A stretch of 64,000 bases of DNA from Pseudomonas sp. CFBP13508 (GCF_005233515.1 NZ_QFZZ01000001.1:277320-341319), one strand, 5' to 3'; numbered from the stretch's first letter, positions 9,217-17,601 are shown. The notes: generated by a model from the letters alone, not told the origin. Numbers and translations: made by a program.

Positions 9217-9495
9217 ATGAATGAGGTGGATATGAACGAGCAAGCGCCGCAACAGCAAAATCAGTCCTCAGAGTCAATTAACCGCAACGACCCGGCCATC
9301 GACCCGCAGACACCAGGGCAAAATACCCCCGCGCCGGCTGAACAAGGACAAGCGGACAGCGCGGGTGCCGAGGTCGATCAGAAGCAGCATCACAATGACA
9401 ACAGCAACGACTTCAGCCCCGGCTTCAAGCCTGACCCGGACCGTCCTGAACCCGGCGAGAGCACCGACGCCGATATCGACACCGATGGCGGTTGA
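9217..9495 (+). CDS. Small acidic, disordered hypothetical protein
   Basis: The protein has 92 residues from the ATG at 9217, with a strong AAGGAGG at 9203-9209 that decides the start. It is rich in Asn, Gln, Asp, Pro and Glu, with no hydrophobic stretch, and is predicted to be intrinsically disordered. Near the end it has FKPDPDRPEPGEST, which resembles the DPIPTRPEPN segment of another small protein at 10632-10796. A strong terminator follows. I do not recognise a function. It lies divergent to the stressosome operon, so a stress-related role is possible but is only inferred from position. Confidence 0.7.
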   Translation: MNEVDMNEQAPQQQNQSSESINRNDPAIDPQTPGQNTPAPAEQGQADSAGAEVDQKQHHNDNSNDFSPGFKPDPDRPEPGESTDADIDTDGG

Positions 9496-9507
9496 TCGCT
9501 TAAACGC

Positions 9508-9539
9508 AAAAAGGCCGCATCGAAGGATGCGGCCTTTTT
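9508..9539. terminator. Bidirectional intrinsic terminator
   Basis: A perfect 13-bp stem (AAAAAGGCCGCAT paired with ATGCGGCCTTTTT) has a 6-base loop and flanking A and T runs. It sits between the convergent small acidic protein gene (plus) and the DUF4142 gene (minus), so it can serve both. Confidence 0.92.
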
Positions 9540-9551
9540 ATTGCCGGGCGG

Positions 9552-10073
9552 TTACTTGCTCGGATGTTTGGCTTGCAGCTCTTTGGCGTGGGCCAGGTGT
9601 TTTTCCAGCGCTGGCAGCATCTTCTGCGCGAACGCTTTCAGTTCAGTAGCGCCTTTGGCCTTGTCATCGGTCACGGTGTTCGCCTGTTTCTTGAACAGCT
9701 CGATGGTTTCTTCGTGAGCCTTGACCTGGTTGTTGGCGTAGGCCGCATCGAACGATTCATCGCGCATGTCGAGAATCTTTTCCTTGGCCTGTTTGACCAG
9801 GGTGGTGGTGTCCGGGACTTCGATGTCGTTGGCCTTGGCAATTGCTGCCAGTTCATCGTTGGCTTTGCTGTGATCGGTGATCATCTGGTTGGCAAAGGCT
9901 TTGATGTCAGCTGACTGGCTTTTTTCCAGAGCCAGGCGGCTGGTTTCGATTTCAGCGATGCCGCCGGCGGCGGCGTTATCGACAAAGTCATTGTCGGTCG
10001 CGGCAAAGGCGCTGCCCATGCCGGCAGACAGTGCAACAGCCAGAGCGAGATGACGCAGGTTGAATCCGTCCAT
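9552..10073 (-). CDS. DUF4142 family exported protein
   Basis: The protein has 173 residues. A signal peptide is clear (Leu/Ala-rich core, then GSAFAATD near residue 25). The mature part is helical with the DUF4142 pattern: DFVDNAAAGGIAEIE, SRLAL, FANQMITDHSKANDEL and a second half with AHEETIELFKKQA. The family has a ferritin-like four-helix fold and is found in the periplasm or outer membrane of many proteobacteria, without an established reaction. In Pseudomonas such genes often sit with general stress genes, which fits the small-protein group here. Start ATG at 10073. Function remains unknown. Confidence 0.88.
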   Translation of the reverse strand: MDGFNLRHLALAVALSAGMGSAFAATDNDFVDNAAAGGIAEIETSRLALEKSQSADIKAFANQMITDHSKANDELAAIAKANDIEVPDTTTLVKQAKEKILDMRDESFDAAYANNQVKAHEETIELFKKQANTVTDDKAKGATELKAFAQKMLPALEKHLAHAKELQAKHPSK

Positions 10074-10277
10074 TGGGTATCTCCACGCAGGTTTTTGTGA
10101 GCGTTATCCAATGGAGCGAACGCAAACGCCAAAGGTTTTATCGCATTTACGACAGGGCGACGAACGGCAACCGCTGGTCTGACAGGGTGTCGACAGAAGC
10201 CATTGCGCAAGGCCATGCTGATAACGAGTCAGCGCATCGGTCGCGCTGGTTGTCGATCAATTTGATGGAGGTGTTTC

Positions 10278-10532
10278 ATGCCGGTTTCACATGATCTGTA
10301 TCAGGACCTGGGCTGCAAAAAGGAGGAGATCGAGCAAAAACGCTCCGAGGATGCGAAGCTGGATTCGCTGCTCAACAAGTATTTCGATGTCGATAAAGCG
10401 GTCGTCGAGGCCGAGAACGCCCAGTCCGATGCCCCCACTGACGACGAGCTGAAAAAGCTCAAAGAGAAGCGTGTGATCGTCAAGGAACAGATCGTCGCCC
10501 AACTGGCCGGGCAGCCGCTGACGGGACAGTAA
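10278..10532 (+). CDS. YdcH/DUF465 family small coiled-coil protein
   Basis: The protein has 84 residues from the ATG at 10278, preceded by GATGGAGG. It is highly charged and helical: HDLYQDLGCKKEEIEQKR, LDSLLNKYFDVDKAVVEAE, then LKKLKEKRVIVKEQIVAQL. This matches the DUF465 (YdcH) hairpin of two helices, where the second helix usually contains LKKxRLxLKDEI. DUF465 proteins are cytosolic and of unknown function. The C-terminus is longer than in typical 70-residue members. Confidence 0.82.
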   Translation: MPVSHDLYQDLGCKKEEIEQKRSEDAKLDSLLNKYFDVDKAVVEAENAQSDAPTDDELKKLKEKRVIVKEQIVAQLAGQPLTGQ

Positions 10533-10631
10533 TTGTCCGACCCGTGGTCACCCTGTGAAGGGAACGGCAACGGCCAACGGCACCTCCAATGTGCAGAGTC
10601 TGCAAACCATCGACTCGTTGCGAGGTGCCTT

Positions 10632-10796
10632 ATGAACGATCCGAAATTCCCCAGTGAAGAGCAGGGCGGCTTCGACCCGATACCGACCCGCCCTGAACCG
10701 AACAGCCCGGCGCATACCACAGCGCATCCGGAAAAAACCGTAAAGGAATTGCCGGAGGATGAAGATCCGGAGAAGTTCGACCGGTCCAGCAACTGA
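10632..10796 (+). CDS. Small acidic, proline-rich hypothetical protein
   Basis: The protein has 54 residues from the ATG at 10632, with GAGGTG at 10622-10627. The peptide is polar and disordered, with DPIPTRPEPN and ELPEDEDPEKFD. It lies about 100 bases after the YdcH-like gene on the same strand and may be co-transcribed with it. A REP pair follows directly, consistent with the end of a transcription unit. No recognisable domain. The composition and the RPEP motif recall the protein at 9217-9495. Confidence 0.6.
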   Translation: MNDPKFPSEEQGGFDPIPTRPEPNSPAHTTAHPEKTVKELPEDEDPEKFDRSSN

Positions 10797-10802
10797 CAGA
10801 CT

Positions 10803-10875
10803 GCCTTCGCGAGCAGGCTCGCTCCCACATTTGGAATTCGTTTCCCCTGTGGGAGCGAGCCTGCTCGCGAAGGCG
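10803..10875. repeat. Inverted REP pair between convergent genes
   Basis: Two REP palindromes face each other: CCTTCGCGAGCAGGCTCGC at 10803 onward, and its complement ending at about 10875, with roughly 17 bases of AT-richer sequence between. They can form one long hairpin. The position, between a plus-strand gene end and a minus-strand gene end, is typical for REP and may stabilise both messages. Confidence 0.9.
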
Positions 10876-10905
10876 CAAGTCCATTCCCCCGCAAATCGCG
10901 CAGGC

Positions 10906-11982
10906 TCACTTCAGCGCCGCGTCCAACCCCATCCGCCCCATATGCCTCGCCTTCAACGATCCGAAATACAACCACTGCCCATACTCGCGCACCGTGGTAA
11001 TCGGCGAATAATTGCCTTCGCTCGCGTCCTGCAAATTGGCAATCACCTTGCCGTCCAGATCCAGTCCCAGCACAAACCCACGCTTTTCGACAGGCTTGGG
11101 CAAAACCGTCAACGCCCGCACGATCATCTTGCGTACGAACGGGTGCTGCGCGGTGCCATCGAGTAACGCGTTGCGCGGCGCGTACAACGCTACCCAAAAG
11201 CGATTGCTGCCATTGAACGAGAGGTTGTCCGGAAGCCCCGGCAAGTTGTCGATGAACACATCATGGGTACCGGCCTTCGGCCCGCTCAGCCAGTAGCGGC
11301 TGATGCGATAAGCACCGGTTTCATTGACCAGCACATAGGCTTCGTCGGGGCCAAGGGTGACGCCGTTCGCGAACTGCAACTTGTCGAGCAAGACGCTGGT
11401 CTTGCCGCTCTGAAAGTCGTAACGCAGCAAACGGCCGTCGGCGCCGTGCTCGATGATCGCCTCACCGTCATGGCCATAGCCCCAGCGGCTCGAGGCATCG
11501 CTGAAGTAGGCGTAGTGGCCTGACTTGTCGACCGCCACATCATCGGTGAAACCAAATGGCACGCCGTTGGCCTCGGTGGTCAAGGGGATCACGCGGCCCT
11601 GTGCATCCAGCGACAGCAAGCCTTTGACCGCATCGGCAATCACCAGCATGCCGTTCGGATGACGGGCCAGGCCCAGTGGACGGCCACCGGTGTCGGCCAG
11701 GACCTTGCGCTGCGTGCCGTCGAGGCTGCTGCGGATCAATCGACCGTCATGCAATCCGGTGATGAGGAATTCGTCTTCCAGCAGCAGCGCCTCAGGCCCT
11801 TCGATGTCGCTCGGCCCGACCTTCGCCACAGCTTTGAGGCGCTGGTTGTCCGCGTAGATGCCGTCTTTCAACGAGGGCGCCGGTGGCGGTGTCCAGGCCA
11901 CTGGTTCGACTTTGGTTGGCAGCAACAACAAGAAGGCGATGACGAGAGTGATCAGCAGGCACAGCACATAACGTAATTTCAC
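10906..11982 (-). CDS. SMP-30/strictosidine-synthase-like beta-propeller protein, membrane-anchored
   Basis: The protein has 358 residues. An N-terminal hydrophobic segment (about 5-22, LCLLITLVIAFLLLLP) anchors or exports it. The rest reads as a six-bladed propeller of the SMP-30/gluconolactonase/strictosidine synthase group: GPEALLL, GRPLGLARHPNGMLVIADA, FTDDVAVDKSGHYAYFSDAS, FANGVTLGPDEAYVLVNET, GLPDNLSFNGSNRFWVAL. Bacterial members are esterases or lactonases, and the substrate cannot be predicted. The start overlaps the hydroxylase gene stop by ATGA, so the two are translationally coupled and probably act on the same lipid or lipid-like substrate (inference). Confidence 0.82.
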   Translation of the reverse strand: MKLRYVLCLLITLVIAFLLLLPTKVEPVAWTPPPAPSLKDGIYADNQRLKAVAKVGPSDIEGPEALLLEDEFLITGLHDGRLIRSSLDGTQRKVLADTGGRPLGLARHPNGMLVIADAVKGLLSLDAQGRVIPLTTEANGVPFGFTDDVAVDKSGHYAYFSDASSRWGYGHDGEAIIEHGADGRLLRYDFQSGKTSVLLDKLQFANGVTLGPDEAYVLVNETGAYRISRYWLSGPKAGTHDVFIDNLPGLPDNLSFNGSNRFWVALYAPRNALLDGTAQHPFVRKMIVRALTVLPKPVEKRGFVLGLDLDGKVIANLQDASEGNYSPITTVREYGQWLYFGSLKARHMGRMGLDAALK

Positions 11983-13124
11983 GCGCTGGCCCTCGCCGCG
12001 CCGATGTACTGCGCGGTCGTGTCGCGCAGGGCAAGCATGGACGCGGCAGACTCGCGCTCGATGCGACGCTTGAGCAACAGGCGATTAGCCAGACGCATGA
12101 GCAAACCGTCAAAGCGATATTCCAGCGTGCGCACGAAACGCGTGCCGCCAGCCTCCGCCGAGCACTCGTAAGTCAAACGCAGGGACAGGCCCTGATCACT
12201 TTGCGCGCGTGCGCACCAGCGCCGGCCCGGCAGGTATTCACTGACTTCCCAGCGCAAGTGACCGGCACGTCCGCCGGCATGGATGTCCTCTTCGAAACGC
12301 GCACCGGCATGCAGCGGGCCTTGCGGACCGTCAATTTTCAATGAAGACGGATGCCAGTCCGGCCAGTGACTGACGCTGGCGGCATAGGCCAGCACAGCGA
12401 CCGGCTCGCCGGCGATATCGATCTGGTGCTGCATGCGCGTCATGGGCATTTGCGAATTACTCAAAGGGGCGGGTTCCGGCTCGAGGTACAGCGTGCCGAA
12501 CAGGTAGTCCATCAAGGGCAGAACGATGTTGAAGTTACGCTCCTGCATGCGCTCGCGGCGGTGATGCAGTTCATGCAGACGGCGCATCTGGCGAATCCAC
12601 GGCAACCGGGTCAAGGGATTTCGCGGCGGCAGATGTTCACAGGCGTGAAAGGCTTCGTAGAGCAGATAACCGAGCACCATGCACCCTGCGAAAAGCCCGG
12701 CGACATTGGCGTTGACCTGCGCGAGCAGCCACCAAAGGGGCAGGGTGATCACCAGGGTATGAATGACGATCAGCCAGGCTGGAAACAGAATCACCCGCCA
12801 GTCCCGCGCGCTGTCGTAGGTCATGTGCCCGGGGGTGAAAAAGCTGTGATGGTCGCCGGCATGCCGCGCGTAGAACATCTTTGCGAAGGCTTTTTTGTGA
12901 TGGCCCAAATGACGATGGACCATGTACACGCCGAAGTTGAACAACAACAGGCTCAGCGGCACGGTCAGCCATTCCAGCCAGCTCACCGAATGCACCGGGC
13001 GCCAGAACGCAGCGATTGCGAGAATGCCGAACAGCAAGACAAACGCGCCATGCAGCCACGGGTTGTACAAAGGATGAATGGCCGCCCGATAGCGGCTGCG
13101 GAATGCCTCGGTGGTCTGCCTCAA
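11979..13124 (-). CDS. Fusion of a fatty acid hydroxylase/sterol desaturase-type domain with an SRPBCC domain
   Basis: The protein has 381 residues from a TTG start at 13124, with CAGGTG about 9 bases upstream; no ATG is available before the first membrane helix. Residues 1-225 have several hydrophobic helices and the His clusters of the membrane di-iron hydroxylase family: HRHLGHH, HAGDHH, HACEH and HELHHRR. Residues 235-375 look like a polyketide-cyclase/START-like SRPBCC fold (VLAYAASVSHWPDWHPSS, FEEDIHAGGRAGHLRWEVSEYLPGRRW), which usually binds hydrophobic ligands. A membrane hydroxylase fused to a soluble lipid-binding domain is unusual. The next gene, a beta-propeller hydrolase, overlaps by 4 bases. 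Confidence 0.85.
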   Translation of the reverse strand: MRQTTEAFRSRYRAAIHPLYNPWLHGAFVLLFGILAIAAFWRPVHSVSWLEWLTVPLSLLLFNFGVYMVHRHLGHHKKAFAKMFYARHAGDHHSFFTPGHMTYDSARDWRVILFPAWLIVIHTLVITLPLWWLLAQVNANVAGLFAGCMVLGYLLYEAFHACEHLPPRNPLTRLPWIRQMRRLHELHHRRERMQERNFNIVLPLMDYLFGTLYLEPEPAPLSNSQMPMTRMQHQIDIAGEPVAVLAYAASVSHWPDWHPSSLKIDGPQGPLHAGARFEEDIHAGGRAGHLRWEVSEYLPGRRWCARAQSDQGLSLRLTYECSAEAGGTRFVRTLEYRFDGLLMRLANRLLLKRRIERESAASMLALRDTTAQYIGAARASA

Positions 13125-13236
13125 TGCGTTTCACCTGCGGGTATTGTTGTTATACCCGGCAGATTAGCCGATCCGCTGACTTGTGCAGGGCGAACCTTGC
13201 GGCCTTAAGCGCCATGCTCTGGACTGAAGCTGTCCG

Positions 13237-14100
13237 TCAGCTCAACGGATTCCAGCGCTGTGACCAGTCGTCATCGGTGCGGATCACTTCGCGCAACAGA
13301 TCGAAGGCCTGCTGCAGCACTGCCGAGTCGCGATCACGGGAATACACCAGATAGGTCGGATAGCCGAATTCCGGCGCTTTGGTGACGGCTTCCAGGGCGC
13401 CGGTCTCCAGGTAAGTGCGCACAACGCGAGTACGGAAATAGCCGCTGCCGCCATGTTCGAGGATGTATTGCAGGGCCAGCGGGCCAAGGTTGAAGCTCAG
13501 CGCGGCTTTGGCTTTTTCCGGCAGGGCGGCGTCGTGCTGACGGCGGAAATCCGGGCCCCAATCGATGTAGACGTAAGGCTCCGGACGCTCGGGGGCGCGC
13601 ACCAGAATCAGTTTTTCCTCCAGCACTTGCTCGACCTGCAAGCCCGGCCAGTACTCCGGTTGATAAACCAGCGCCGCATCGAGCACACCGAGTTCGAGCT
13701 GACGCAACAGATTCTCGCCATCGCGGATTTCCATGCGCAGTGCGTGGCCGGGGATTTTCTCCCGCAGTTCCGCCGCCCAACTGAGCATCAACGGGTTGCA
13801 CAGGCTGACCTCGCCACCGATGTGCAGAACGTTGTGATAACCCTCGGGCAGCGGCAAGTCGCGGCGCGCGGCTTCCCAGGTCTGCACCAGTTGATTGGCG
13901 TAGATCACGAACGCTTCGCCATTGGCCGTCAACTTCGCCCCGGCGCGATTGCGCACAAACAGCGTACTGCCCAACTGGCTCTCGAGTTTCTGCACCCGCG
14001 CGGTGATCGCGGTTTGTGTGACGAACAGCTTCTGCGCGGCGGCGGCGAGACTGCCGTGACGGACGATTTCGAGGAAGGTGCGGGCGAGGTCGATGTCCAT
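13237..14100 (-). CDS. LysR-family transcriptional regulator
   Basis: The protein has 287 residues from the ATG at 14100 (MDIDLARTFLEIVRHG). A longer in-frame start at 14133 adds residues unlike any LysR N-terminus. The winged helix-turn-helix spans about residues 3-62 (GSLAAAAQKLFVTQTAITARVQKLESQLG). The effector-binding domain follows, with LHIGGEVSLCNPLML and LVRAPERPEPYVYIDWGP. It lies downstream of the HoxX-like gene and upstream of the hydroxylase fusion on the same strand, rather than divergent from a target, so its target operon is not obvious; both neighbours are candidates. Confidence 0.9.
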   Translation of the reverse strand: MDIDLARTFLEIVRHGSLAAAAQKLFVTQTAITARVQKLESQLGSTLFVRNRAGAKLTANGEAFVIYANQLVQTWEAARRDLPLPEGYHNVLHIGGEVSLCNPLMLSWAAELREKIPGHALRMEIRDGENLLRQLELGVLDAALVYQPEYWPGLQVEQVLEEKLILVRAPERPEPYVYIDWGPDFRRQHDAALPEKAKAALSFNLGPLALQYILEHGGSGYFRTRVVRTYLETGALEAVTKAPEFGYPTYLVYSRDRDSAVLQQAFDLLREVIRTDDDWSQRWNPLS

Positions 14101-14146
14101 GGGGCAGGGCCGATTTCTGGAGGTGGGGCGCATTGTAAGTCAAAAG

Positions 14147-14321
14147 TCCCTCTCCCTAGACCTCTCCCGGAGGGAGAGGGAACTGATTGGGTTGTCCCCT
14201 TGTAATGCATCCTCCAGGAATCGTGTCGGTCATGGATTCACTGCTTGAATTCAGGTCGCTGAAGGTGCCGAACATCCCCGGCTCAGTTTCCTCTCCCTGG
14301 GAAGAGGGCTAGGGTGAGGGG
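14147..14321. repeat. Pair of CCCTCTCCC-type palindromic repeats
   Basis: Two hairpin-forming elements occupy the gap between the LysR gene and the HoxX-like gene: one at 14147-14180 (CCCTCTCCC with GGGAGAGGG) and one at about 14290-14321 (CCTCTCCCTGG, then AGGGCTAGGGTGAGGGG). The same family recurs as pairs at 52961-53107 and 58610-58754. The remaining 109 bases between them show nothing I recognise. Confidence 0.8.
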
Positions 14322-14339
14322 CAAACAGTCACCAGAAAT

Positions 14340-16067
14340 CTAACTTGCCAACTCGGTCCGCTCCACCAACCCCACCCGCGCCCACTCCTCTACCAAGCGC
14401 GCCGGCGTGCCACACACCCTGCGCTTGTAAACGAAGTGCTCACACCTGTCAGCAAAGCGATTGCGGTCATGCAGCAAGTCTTGCTGCATTTGTTCCAGCT
14501 CAGCTTCTCGGCATCGATGGATCAACGCCTGATCAATCCGCGATTTGCGCTCACGTACCGGCGCATAAGTCGGATCGCTCAGCGCGCTGTTCGCTCGTTG
14601 CAGCAGCCACAGGGAAAACTCGTCCGGGCAGCGTGGGCCGATCTCCTGAACCATCCCCAGTTGCCACGCTTCAATCGCACTGACCGGCAAACAGGCCTGA
14701 GTCAACTGCTCGGCCAGTGCCGGGCCGACGGCGCGGGGCAGGCTGTAGGTCCAGTACTCAGAGCCATACAGACCCATGCTCTTGTAGTGCGGATTGAGCA
14801 CGATATCGGCGCGGGCGAACACGATGTCCGCCGCCAGCGCCAGCATCACACCGCCCGCACCGGCGTTGCCCGTCACGCCGCTGACCACCAGTTGCCGCGC
14901 GCTGAGCATTTCTGCGCAGACGTCGTCGATTGCCTGAATATTCGCCCAGGCTTCGGCGCCGGGATCCTGCGCGGCTTGAATCACGTTCAGGTGCACGCCG
15001 TTGGAAAAGCTACCGCGACCGCCCCTGATCAGCAGCACTCGCGTGTCCCGAGCCTTGGCCCAGCGCAGCGCCGCGGCCAGACGCTGGCATTGCTCGGTGC
15101 TCATCGCGCCGTTGTAGAACTCGAACGTCAGTTCCCCGACGTGCCCGGACTCACGGTAACGAATCGGCTGATACGCTTCCTCGCTGAATGGCTGTGTGGC
15201 GATCGACCAGTCCAGCACCGGCACATGGTTGAGTAGTCCGGCCAGCACATGCCGCGCCGGTCGCTTGAAGGTTTCCTCAGCGGGTTGAGGCTTGCGCCGC
15301 AGCGCGCCGATCCACAGGCTCTGGTCGCCGGCAGCCACCAGCACGGCGTCGCCATGTACCGCAAGAATCTGGCCGGGCATCCCGCTGCGCGAATCAAGGT
15401 GCGCGTCATACAGGTAATACTGCCCGCCAGCCAGACTCGCCAGTACGCCGGGTTGGCCGTCGGCGGCGTCTATGCAGCGCTTGATGAAGCGCGCGCAATC
15501 GTGCCAGCTGAAACTGCGATCAGCCTGTCTCATGTTCGGTTGCAGACGGCCACGCACGCTGGGGTGGGTGTAATCGAGCTCGACCGGCTGAAACCCTTCG
15601 ACGAATTTTTCCACCACCTCGCGGATGCACACCATCGCCGCGTCGCTGACCCGGCCGTTGTACAGCTCGGATTTGCGCAAGCCCGCCGGCAGATTGAATT
15701 CGCACGTCGCCCACACTGGGCCGGCGTCCATTTCCTCGACCGCTTGCAGCGCGGTGACACCCCAGACCGAGAGTTCGTTAGTGATCGCCCAGTCCAGCGC
15801 ACTCGCGCCCCGGTCGCCAACGATGCCGGGATGAATGATTACCACCGGACGCCGGGAATCGCTCCACAGCGCCTGTGGCACGCGATCCTTGAGGAACGGG
15901 CAGATCACCAGATCGGCGCCGCTGTGCTCGATCTGTTCACATACCGCAGATGCGTCGGTAAACAGCACCACGCTGGGCGAGTGTCCGGCCTGACGCAGTT
16001 CCAGCCAGGCCCTTTGCGTCAAGCCGTTGAACGCTGACGCCAGCAGGATGATCTTGAGCGATTGCAT
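14340..16067 (-). CDS. HoxX-like protein (formyltransferase plus crotonase domains), orphan
   Basis: The protein has 575 residues from the ATG at 16067, with AAGGAAG about 8 bases upstream. The N-terminal half is a formyl-tetrahydrofolate-dependent formyltransferase fold (HPGIVGDRG at 79-87 and MDAGPVW at 113-119). The C-terminal half, from about residue 310, is an enoyl-CoA hydratase/crotonase fold (GRGSFSNGVHLN near 349, GNAGAGGVMLALAADIV near 400, GSEYWTYSLPR near 435). This two-domain arrangement is that of HoxX, which makes the CO ligand of [NiFe]-hydrogenase from formyl groups via formyl-CoA. No hydrogenase structural or hyp gene is visible in 64 kb, so the CO or formyl unit may serve another purpose. 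Homology is strong; the role here is unknown. Confidence 0.85.
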   Translation of the reverse strand: MQSLKIILLASAFNGLTQRAWLELRQAGHSPSVVLFTDASAVCEQIEHSGADLVICPFLKDRVPQALWSDSRRPVVIIHPGIVGDRGASALDWAITNELSVWGVTALQAVEEMDAGPVWATCEFNLPAGLRKSELYNGRVSDAAMVCIREVVEKFVEGFQPVELDYTHPSVRGRLQPNMRQADRSFSWHDCARFIKRCIDAADGQPGVLASLAGGQYYLYDAHLDSRSGMPGQILAVHGDAVLVAAGDQSLWIGALRRKPQPAEETFKRPARHVLAGLLNHVPVLDWSIATQPFSEEAYQPIRYRESGHVGELTFEFYNGAMSTEQCQRLAAALRWAKARDTRVLLIRGGRGSFSNGVHLNVIQAAQDPGAEAWANIQAIDDVCAEMLSARQLVVSGVTGNAGAGGVMLALAADIVFARADIVLNPHYKSMGLYGSEYWTYSLPRAVGPALAEQLTQACLPVSAIEAWQLGMVQEIGPRCPDEFSLWLLQRANSALSDPTYAPVRERKSRIDQALIHRCREAELEQMQQDLLHDRNRFADRCEHFVYKRRVCGTPARLVEEWARVGLVERTELAS

Positions 16068-16475
16068 GGGGATTCTTCCTTGAGTGAGATCGGCCGCAGG
16101 CTCCCGGTGAGCCTTCCTTGGCTGTCGATGGAGCAGCAAGAGTACGCAGTGCTTGCACGTACACAGCTGACCGAGGTCAAGGTTGTGTCAGGCAAGGCGT
16201 CGGTCAGTCGCTGGAATTTCCGTTTAAGTCCTACGGAAACAGAAGCGTTTCGATCAGATATGTGGATATTTCTGACGACTTTTTCAGGTTGGTCGTCGGA
16301 CGCCGGGTCTATAGCATCAGTCCTGACATTGAAGTCATCGAGCGCACAGATCGCTCTGGACCTGGACAAAGGATGGAATATGCGAATCCCACTGATTGAA
16401 AGCCATACGCCTGCTTACTCGCCTCGCCATTATTGGCGCGACGATCGCGCCAGGTGTCCCTCGGAGGACGTTGCC
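16068..16475. promoter_or_regulatory. Intergenic region upstream of the RES/Xre toxin-antitoxin operon
   Basis: These 408 bases lie between the divergent HoxX-like start and the antitoxin start. The frame of the antitoxin stays open through them, but no ribosome site supports an earlier start and the composition of the first 260 bases is more AT-rich than its surroundings. The stretch should contain the toxin-antitoxin promoter and operator. I could not pick out a clear palindromic operator. Confidence 0.4.
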
Positions 16476-16952
16476 ATGCCGAGCGCCAAAGTGCCCCGGC
16501 TCACGGGCTTGAAGAAGCTCGAGGGCAAACCTCTGGAGTTGCTGTTGCGTGGGCAGGACACCGGCGACGATCCAATGCTCATCCTGCGCTGCACAAGCGA
16601 AGGATTTGAGCTGCTTGATGTGGTGAACATGATCGCAACCTCCGAGCTGTACCAACAGGGCGAGATGGTCAAACGCATCACCGGCAGATCCGTAAGAACC
16701 GTGCGACGTCTGCTCAAGGAAGGCGCGTCGGTGCGCCTGGACACGCCGCAGAGCGTCATCGCCTACCAATATGCCGCTGCGCTGGAACTGGCCATCGAAG
16801 TGTTCGGGCGTCAGGCCAAGGCCGAATCATGGCTGGAACACCGCGCCACTTACTTCTACGGATATGTGCCGCTCGATCTGGTTGGACATGCGCTGGGCTT
16901 CAGGATGGTGGAGGAGTATCTGAACCAGATCAAATACGGGGTTTATCAATGA
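16476..16952 (+). CDS. Xre/MbcA/ParS-type antitoxin (DUF2384)
   Basis: The protein has 158 residues from the ATG at 16476, with GGAGG at 16463-16467 fixing the start. The N-terminal part holds a helical DNA-binding-type region (VVNMIATSELYQQGEMVKRITGRSVRTVRRLL, read in pieces). The C-terminal 60 residues match the DUF2384 toxin-binding domain: AYQYAAALELAIEVFGRQ, AESWLEH and PLDLVGHALGFRMVEEYLN. It overlaps the RES toxin gene by ATGA, the standard order in these modules. It should neutralise the RES toxin and repress the operon. Confidence 0.9.
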   Translation: MPSAKVPRLTGLKKLEGKPLELLLRGQDTGDDPMLILRCTSEGFELLDVVNMIATSELYQQGEMVKRITGRSVRTVRRLLKEGASVRLDTPQSVIAYQYAAALELAIEVFGRQAKAESWLEHRATYFYGYVPLDLVGHALGFRMVEEYLNQIKYGVYQ

Positions 16953-17443
16953 ACCCCTTGCCCTGGGATGATCGCTGGTACGCCTGGCGGCTGGATCGCG
17001 AGGTGTACAGCGAGACCTGGGACAGCGGCCTCGGATCGAAACGGGACGGCGGCCGCTGGAATACGCCCGGCCGCAGAGTCGTTTATGCGTCGGTCGACCC
17101 CTCCACGGCGATACTGGAGGTGGCCGCCCATGGCAGCTTCGATGCGCTTGATCAGGAGCCCTATGTGTTGACCTGTTTTGAAATCACCCACGACGCCAGC
17201 GTCAGAATCGTGCAACCGGAAGATGTGCCCAATCCCCATTGGCTCACCCCGATCAAAACCTCGCCCAACCAGCGAAAGTTTGCCGATGCACTGTTGGCTG
17301 AACATCCATTTGTTCTGGTGCCTTCGGTGGCCACCCGACACTCGTGGAATTTGCTGGTGAGTTGCGATCTGGCGGAAGGTCAGTTCAGGATGGTTTCGCA
17401 AGAGCGGTTTGGGCTGGATACGCGGTTGTTGCAGGAGGGTTGA
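16949..17443 (+). CDS. RES-domain toxin (NAD+-degrading type)
   Basis: The protein has 164 residues from the ATG at 16949, which shares ATGA with the antitoxin stop. RES family landmarks are present: Arg14 in AWRL, GGRWNTPG with Arg36, VVYAS, AILEVAAHG with Glu57, and VPSV with Ser126. The family is named for its conserved R, E and S. Characterised members degrade NAD+ by phosphorolysis or hydrolysis, or ADP-ribosylate a metabolic enzyme, and cause growth arrest. All key residues seem intact, so the toxin is probably active. Length is typical for the family. Confidence 0.92.
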   Translation: MNPLPWDDRWYAWRLDREVYSETWDSGLGSKRDGGRWNTPGRRVVYASVDPSTAILEVAAHGSFDALDQEPYVLTCFEITHDASVRIVQPEDVPNPHWLTPIKTSPNQRKFADALLAEHPFVLVPSVATRHSWNLLVSCDLAEGQFRMVSQERFGLDTRLLQEG

Positions 17444-17583
17444 TCGTATCGGTAGAGATCTTCAGAGTCGCTGCAAGGATTCGTCGCGGCGGCTCGGGCG
17501 CGGGACACCTAGCGAAAAGCTACTTCCAGGCACTGTGTTGGCCCGGTAAATTCCCCGCTTTATCGCAGACAAGGAAGTTCACC

Positions 17584-17601
17584 ATGGCAAAATTGAAATG
17601 A
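17584..17601 (+). CDS. Possible five-codon leader peptide (MAKLK)
   Basis: An ATG at 17584 has a good Shine-Dalgarno AAGGAAG at 17571-17577 and codes Met-Ala-Lys-Leu-Lys before a TGA at 17599-17601. That TGA overlaps the ATG of the next gene at 17598 as ATGA. The next gene has no ribosome site of its own except through this mini-frame, so translation coupling or a leader is possible. The alternative is that this is the remnant of a frameshifted start. Confidence 0.35.
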   Translation: MAKLK

